Below, one piece after another: positions 5,552-8,552 of a DNA stretch of 8,552 bases. The notes under the pieces were generated by a model. That model did no database searches and was not told the origin of the DNA. It was given only the letters and a program-made list of their open reading frames with translations. This DNA is from Dehalococcoidales bacterium (GTDB taxonomy: Bacteria > Chloroflexota > Dehalococcoidia > Dehalococcoidales > UBA2162). The DNA lies in assembly GCA_002685815.1 (NCBI GenBank), contig NYYM01000088.1:1-8552 (forward strand), written 5' to 3'. The position numbers and the translations under genes are program-made. Numbering within the stretch: the first letter of the stretch is position 1; each line of letters starts with the position of its first letter.

Positions 5552-6217
5552 ATGTATATCTGGGCAATTGTGTTTATTACCTTTCTACCAACCACCGGCA
5601 AGCTCCCCCCTAGCTCGGCGAGCGCCCTGACTGAAGTAGTGGAAGGATTCAAATACCTCCGTATGGAACCCGACATTCTCCTAGTGCTGATATTCAACCT
5701 CTTTGCCGTCGTTCTGGCCATGCCTTATCAGCAGCTCCTTCCGGTTTTCGTGGAGGATATACTAAAGGTCGGGGCCGGCGACATGGGTATACTGGTAAGC
5801 TTCTCCGGCATCGGCGCCATTGCCGGCTCTCTCGTCTCGGCCTCCTTACCTAACCGGAAACGCGGCTTGATGCTGTTGGTCAGTAGCATGTTTCTGGGTC
5901 TGGTACTCGTCAGTTTCTCCTTCTTCAAGGTATGGGGCCTATCTCTGGGGGTCATGGTTCTGATCGGGATGGGGCAAACCGGCAGAATAACCCTAAACAA
6001 TATCCCGGCTCAGTACTACAGTAGTGACCAGTTCCGAGGGCGCATCATGGGCATATTCGATATGCAGATGTCTTTCCCCGGCTTTACCGTCCTCGGCGCG
6101 GCCTTGCTGACTGGAATCATCGGCATGGAGTGGGCAGTGAGCAGCTTCACCTTGCTGCTGGTAGCTGTTTCGCTTTCGCTCATTATTTTCGTATCTCGTT
6201 TGCGCCGGCTGGACTGA
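5552..6217 (+). pseudogene. MFS exporter (EntS/MFS_3-like), C-terminal half only
   Basis: The 221 visible residues correspond to roughly the second half of a 12-helix major facilitator of the EntS-like group (usually about 400-420 residues). The order is a partial helix (MYIWAIVFITFLP), the central loop with LTEVVEGFKYLRMEPDIL, then six hydrophobic segments, including LPVFVEDIL.VGAGDMGILVS..GIGAIAGSL and the conserved QYYSSDQFRGRIMGIF before helix 11. The first half is missing. Upstream the frame stays open only to 5483 and has no membrane segments, and no ribosome binding site precedes the ATG at 5552. Full-length relatives export small molecules by proton antiport. A half-transporter of this kind is most likely non-functional, hence the pseudogene call. 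A separately translated half-protein cannot be ruled out. The neighbouring ligase remnant supports a general deletion or decay event here. Confidence 0.75.
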
Positions 6218-6319
6218 CACCCCAGGCATCATCGATTGGCAATTTCAATTAGTCGACCCAAAAGGAAGATGCCCGGATGTGGTAATATTAGTAAACAGAG
6301 CAACAAATTCTATTATTTC

Positions 6320-6323
6320 GAGG
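6320..6323 (+). promoter_or_regulatory. Ribosome binding site of the C_GCAxxG_C_C family gene
   Basis: GAGG lies 8 nt before the ATG at 6332. The upstream in-frame ATG at 6269 has AGGAAG directly abutting it with no spacer, and the ATG at 6236 has no site. The protein family also begins near the 6332 start. Confidence 0.6.
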
Positions 6324-6331
6324 TATCAAGA

Positions 6332-6841
6332 ATGGAGCAGGCGGAAAAGGCCAGGAATAAAGCCCATCAATATCAAAGAGATTATGGTGGATGCGCTCAG
6401 AGTGTTCTGGGAGCACTTCAAGAAGAATTGGAGATTGGAAGTACGGACTCGTTCAAAGCACTGAGCGTGCTCGCCGGAGGTATTGCCCGGCAGGGAGAGA
6501 CTTGCGGCGCTGTTGTCGGCGCCCTTTCGGCACTGGGGTTAGCGAATGGCAGGGAAAGGATCGAAGATACCCAGGCCAACAAGGACGCGATGGATCAAGC
6601 TGTGATTGTGACCACCAGGTTCAAGAATGAAATGAAGAAACAATTTACCTTCAAAGGCAAATTGAACAGCACCTTGTGTCGCCATGTTCAAAAAAAGATC
6701 TTTGGCAGGTCGTTCGATCTGTTGGACAAGGATGATTTCCGGGCTTTCGTGGCCGCCGGCGGTCGTAGCGATGCCGGCTGCCCGAAAGTGTGCGGAGTAG
6801 CCGCTCAGGTTAGTGTAGAAGAGATATCCAAACTTCAATAA
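6332..6841 (+). CDS. C_GCAxxG_C_C family putative redox protein
   Basis: The 169-residue protein shows the cysteine pattern that names this family: YGGCAQSVL (C21), GETCGAVVGAL (C58), TLCRHV (C116) and GCPKVCG (C150, C154), with AL.VLAGGIARQGETCGAVVGALSALGL as the best-preserved stretch. Members are small soluble proteins of anaerobes. The spaced cysteines suggest a metal or redox centre, but no reaction is established. The chosen start (6332) is the first with a properly spaced RBS and puts the YGGC motif at the usual distance from the N-terminus. The frame is open upstream to 6236, but that extension (Arg/Lys/Asn/Ser-rich) is unlike the family. The gene lies 114 nt after the MFS remnant and converges with the propeller gene on the other strand (38 nt apart). 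No functional link to the HdrA operon is visible beyond proximity. Confidence 0.88.
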   Translation: MEQAEKARNKAHQYQRDYGGCAQSVLGALQEELEIGSTDSFKALSVLAGGIARQGETCGAVVGALSALGLANGRERIEDTQANKDAMDQAVIVTTRFKNEMKKQFTFKGKLNSTLCRHVQKKIFGRSFDLLDKDDFRAFVAAGGRSDAGCPKVCGVAAQVSVEEISKLQ

Positions 6842-6879
6842 ATCCAAATAAGTGAAAGCAGATGTTTTGTTAGCAGCCA

Positions 6880-8223
6880 CTATTGCTGAACGGCGTATCT
6901 CAACTCCGAACCGTTCTCCCGGTAATACGAGATGTGGATTCTATTTTCGCTATCCAGGCTAATGGAAGAATATTTACCGGTTCCGTCCTTGTCTCCATCC
7001 TCGTCAATTGTGTGGTCACTCCATATTCCATCGATGTTTTGAATGATTTTCAAAGCCGCATTTGTTGATGATTCCTTGTAATAGGAAATATATATATTAT
7101 CGCTACCATCTACTGTAATAGATGTGTGTTTCCCTTGAGTATCCGAGTCCGAATCTGCAAGTTGCTGTACAGCCCAGGCCCCGCCTGAATCAGTCGCATA
7201 TTTAATTGCGGTCAGCCCCCCGAGGTGGTACGAGATATGCACGTTATTGGAACCGTCCAGCGCGATTGATATACCTGATATTACTCCACCACTGTCAAGT
7301 GTTGTTGGCGTCGACCATGAATTTAGAGACCCGCTTACAAATCTTAGCGTTGAGGTTTGAGCTCGATAGGCTATATAACACCTACCATCCGCATCCACAG
7401 CAATTGACGAATGGACCTGCCCGGAAATGTCATTCTCTATAGTTTCCGTGACCCAGTTATCGGACTCCCCGATAGTATTGGTGGCATATTTAAGTGAGCC
7501 GTTATCTTCATCTCCATAAACGATGTGAACTCTGTTGTTCTTGCTATCCACGGCTAAAGAGCTGTACTGCCAGACAGTACCGGTGGTATCGATACTTGAA
7601 ATCACCCACGCGCTTGAGTTCCCGGCCCTATATGCATATTTAAGACCATAAAGCCCGTCAGTGGCCTGATATGATATATGGATGCCACCATTGCTGTCGA
7701 TCGCCATCGAAATACCATCCGCGACACCAACTCGCTCGACGATCTCGTTTAGCCAGGTCCCGCCTGCATTCGTGGTATGATACAAGACGCTCTCTTGATT
7801 GGAATAAGCTGATTGATCATAACCGAAATGGGCAATGTGTACTTTATCGTTATTGTCAATCGCAATTGACCCGAATCTCCCCCCGGCGCCGTGCAACACA
7901 GAGGTCACCCAGGTTAACTGTCGATCCTCAGTTGGTGCCGATTCAGTTTCAGGTGCAGTCCCGGTATCTTCCCCCGCCGAAGGCCCGGAGTCAGAAGATA
8001 GTCCGGTTGTGGAAGTTGGTGGCGACTCAGCCTGTGGTTTTTCCTCCGTAACTGTTGCCGATGTAACGCCTTCCGAACCATTTATTACCGGTTCGGTAGC
8101 CTCGTCAGCTTTGTTTATGTCGCCAAAGTAAATGAAAAGTGCCGCCCCTATTCCCAGTATCACCACCGCCGCGATGACTACTTTCAGCTTTTGCGATTTC
8201 TGCTCTAAATAGTTATCAATCAT
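6880..8223 (-). CDS. Membrane-anchored seven-repeat beta-propeller protein
   Basis: The 447-residue protein has a basic N-terminus (KSQKLK), one membrane helix (about 15-33), a low-complexity linker rich in Ser, Thr, Pro, Glu and Gly (about 35-100), and a propeller domain (about 103-447). Seven repeats of 46-53 residues are visible, each opening with S-[IML]-x-[VIL]-D (Asp at 123, 176, 226, 277, 323, 372, 424), then [VI]-[HY]-I-[SA]-Y, LKYA and a Trp strand. The first Trp strand (LTWVTSVL) precedes repeat 1 and the last repeat ends at LRYAVQQ without one, so the ring probably closes by joining N- and C-terminal strands into one blade (seven blades). Topology by the positive-inside rule puts the propeller outside the cell. 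The function is unknown; binding of a sugar, polymer or partner protein is typical for such folds. No strong RBS precedes the ATG. The gene is 167 nt downstream of a glycosyltransferase on the same strand. Confidence 0.88.
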   Translation of the reverse strand: MIDNYLEQKSQKLKVVIAAVVILGIGAALFIYFGDINKADEATEPVINGSEGVTSATVTEEKPQAESPPTSTTGLSSDSGPSAGEDTGTAPETESAPTEDRQLTWVTSVLHGAGGRFGSIAIDNNDKVHIAHFGYDQSAYSNQESVLYHTTNAGGTWLNEIVERVGVADGISMAIDSNGGIHISYQATDGLYGLKYAYRAGNSSAWVISSIDTTGTVWQYSSLAVDSKNNRVHIVYGDEDNGSLKYATNTIGESDNWVTETIENDISGQVHSSIAVDADGRCYIAYRAQTSTLRFVSGSLNSWSTPTTLDSGGVISGISIALDGSNNVHISYHLGGLTAIKYATDSGGAWAVQQLADSDSDTQGKHTSITVDGSDNIYISYYKESSTNAALKIIQNIDGIWSDHTIDEDGDKDGTGKYSSISLDSENRIHISYYRENGSELRYAVQQ

Positions 8224-8390
8224 GGGATCCCAAACCGTTGAACCGCTTTCTGTATTTTCACAAAATCATCGGAGATAAACTGATCACTAGCAGAGAAGGA
8301 TGGGGTAAAGTCGCAATTCTAGGTTGATAGTCAAGGATGTTCCTGTCTACCCTGGTATCTAGACACCTTTCCAGGCGGACTCTGGATTAT
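8224..8390. other. Intergenic region between glycosyltransferase and propeller genes
   Basis: This is the presumed leader of the minus-strand propeller gene. It holds TGTCTA (8344-8349) and TAGACA (8360-8365), a 6-bp inverted repeat with a 10-nt loop just beyond the glycosyltransferase stop, not followed by a T-run in either direction. CCTGTCTAC at 8342-8350 is repeated at 8411-8419 inside the glycosyltransferase end. No convincing promoter was found. Confidence 0.4.
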
Positions 8391-8552
8391 TTATTGACCA
8401 TTCCCGCTGACCTGTCTACGGAACAGATAAGCAAGGTTGCCAATTCCATCACGCCATGCCCGTAACTTCGATTCTCCTAAACGGTAATCGTATTGGATGG
8501 GGACTTCGGCACATCGGACACCTAATCTACAGGCCGCTTCAATCTTTATTTC
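8391..8552 (-). CDS. Family 2 glycosyltransferase, C-terminal end (5' part outside window)
   Basis: The minus strand is open from the right edge to TAA (plus 8391-8393), giving the last 53 residues of a protein. The sequence has KIEAACRLGVRCAEVPIQY followed by RLGESKLRAWRDGIGNL, which matches the end of the catalytic domain of GT2 polyprenol-phosphate sugar transferases and related enzymes (typical wording: EVPI.YRPR.GESKLR..RDG). These enzymes move a sugar from a nucleotide donor to a lipid or glycan at the inner face of the membrane. The protein ends soon after this motif, without a C-terminal membrane domain, at least in what is visible. The donor and acceptor cannot be told from this fragment. 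The propeller gene follows on the same strand 167 nt later. Confidence 0.82.
   Translation of the reverse strand, partial: EIKIEAACRLGVRCAEVPIQYDYRLGESKLRAWRDGIGNLAYLFRRQVSGNGQ

Noticed and set aside
6842..6879. Shared terminator between the two convergent genes
   Set aside because: Only a 4-bp stem (CAGC/GCTG) and a weak T-stretch are present, too little to call.
7671..8131. Long plus-strand frames opposite the propeller gene
   Set aside because: They are antisense shadows. The minus strand encodes a clear repeat protein with a membrane helix.
8290..8330. Possible minus-strand promoter (TTGACT with a 17-nt spacer) for the propeller gene
   Set aside because: The hexamer at the -10 distance matches TATAAT at only one position.
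8344..8365. Hairpin TGTCTA/TAGACA as a terminator of the glycosyltransferase gene
   Set aside because: The 6-bp stem has a 10-nt loop and no T-run follows it on the minus strand.

Overview
The window reads as a piece of an anaerobic bacterial genome of moderate GC content. It contains a heterodisulfide-reductase-type flavoprotein operon joined to an NADH-dehydrogenase-like module, which is characteristic of strict anaerobes that use flavin-based electron bifurcation. The style (HdrA/MvhD with NuoEFG-like genes, a C_GCAxxG_C_C protein, a membrane-anchored beta-propeller) would fit uncultured Dehalococcoidia (Chloroflexota) or Desulfobacterota. This taxonomic guess is weak and rests on gene content only.

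Region 1 (1-5074, + strand) is a compact operon. In order it holds the C-terminal part of an HdrA-like FAD/iron-sulfur protein (cut by the window start), an MvhD-like iron-sulfur protein carrying an extra winged-helix tail, an 81-residue NuoE-like protein that has only the N-terminal helical domain, a NuoF-like flavoprotein with its own thioredoxin-like [2Fe-2S] domain, a short NuoG/HoxU-like protein with one [2Fe-2S] site and two [4Fe-4S] sites, and a Rid-family protein. Gaps are short (19-57 nt) and the two junctions around nuoF overlap (13 and 8 nt), so co-translation is likely. The order HdrA-MvhD-NuoE-NuoF-NuoG is the order of bamEFGHI in class II benzoyl-CoA reductase complexes, and similar HdrA-based modules serve other bifurcating enzymes. 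The catalytic partner is probably upstream, outside the window. Several parts are remodelled: NuoE lacks its cluster domain, the NuoF nucleotide pocket has non-canonical residues, and one HdrA ferredoxin site has Asp for Cys.

Region 2 (5075-6235) looks like a decaying stretch. On the minus strand there is the last part of an AMP-forming acyl/aryl-CoA ligase with an in-frame stop. Next comes about 310 bases of unassigned DNA, then the C-terminal half of an EntS-type MFS exporter that lacks its N-terminal half.

Region 3 (6236-8552) holds a + strand C_GCAxxG_C_C redox-family gene. Converging on it from the minus strand is a gene for a single-pass membrane protein with a Ser/Thr/Pro/Glu-rich linker and a seven-repeat beta-propeller. 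At the right edge, also on the minus strand, lies the C-terminal end of a family 2 glycosyltransferase.

No RNA gene, CRISPR array or intact mobile element was seen. No promoter or terminator could be called with confidence.
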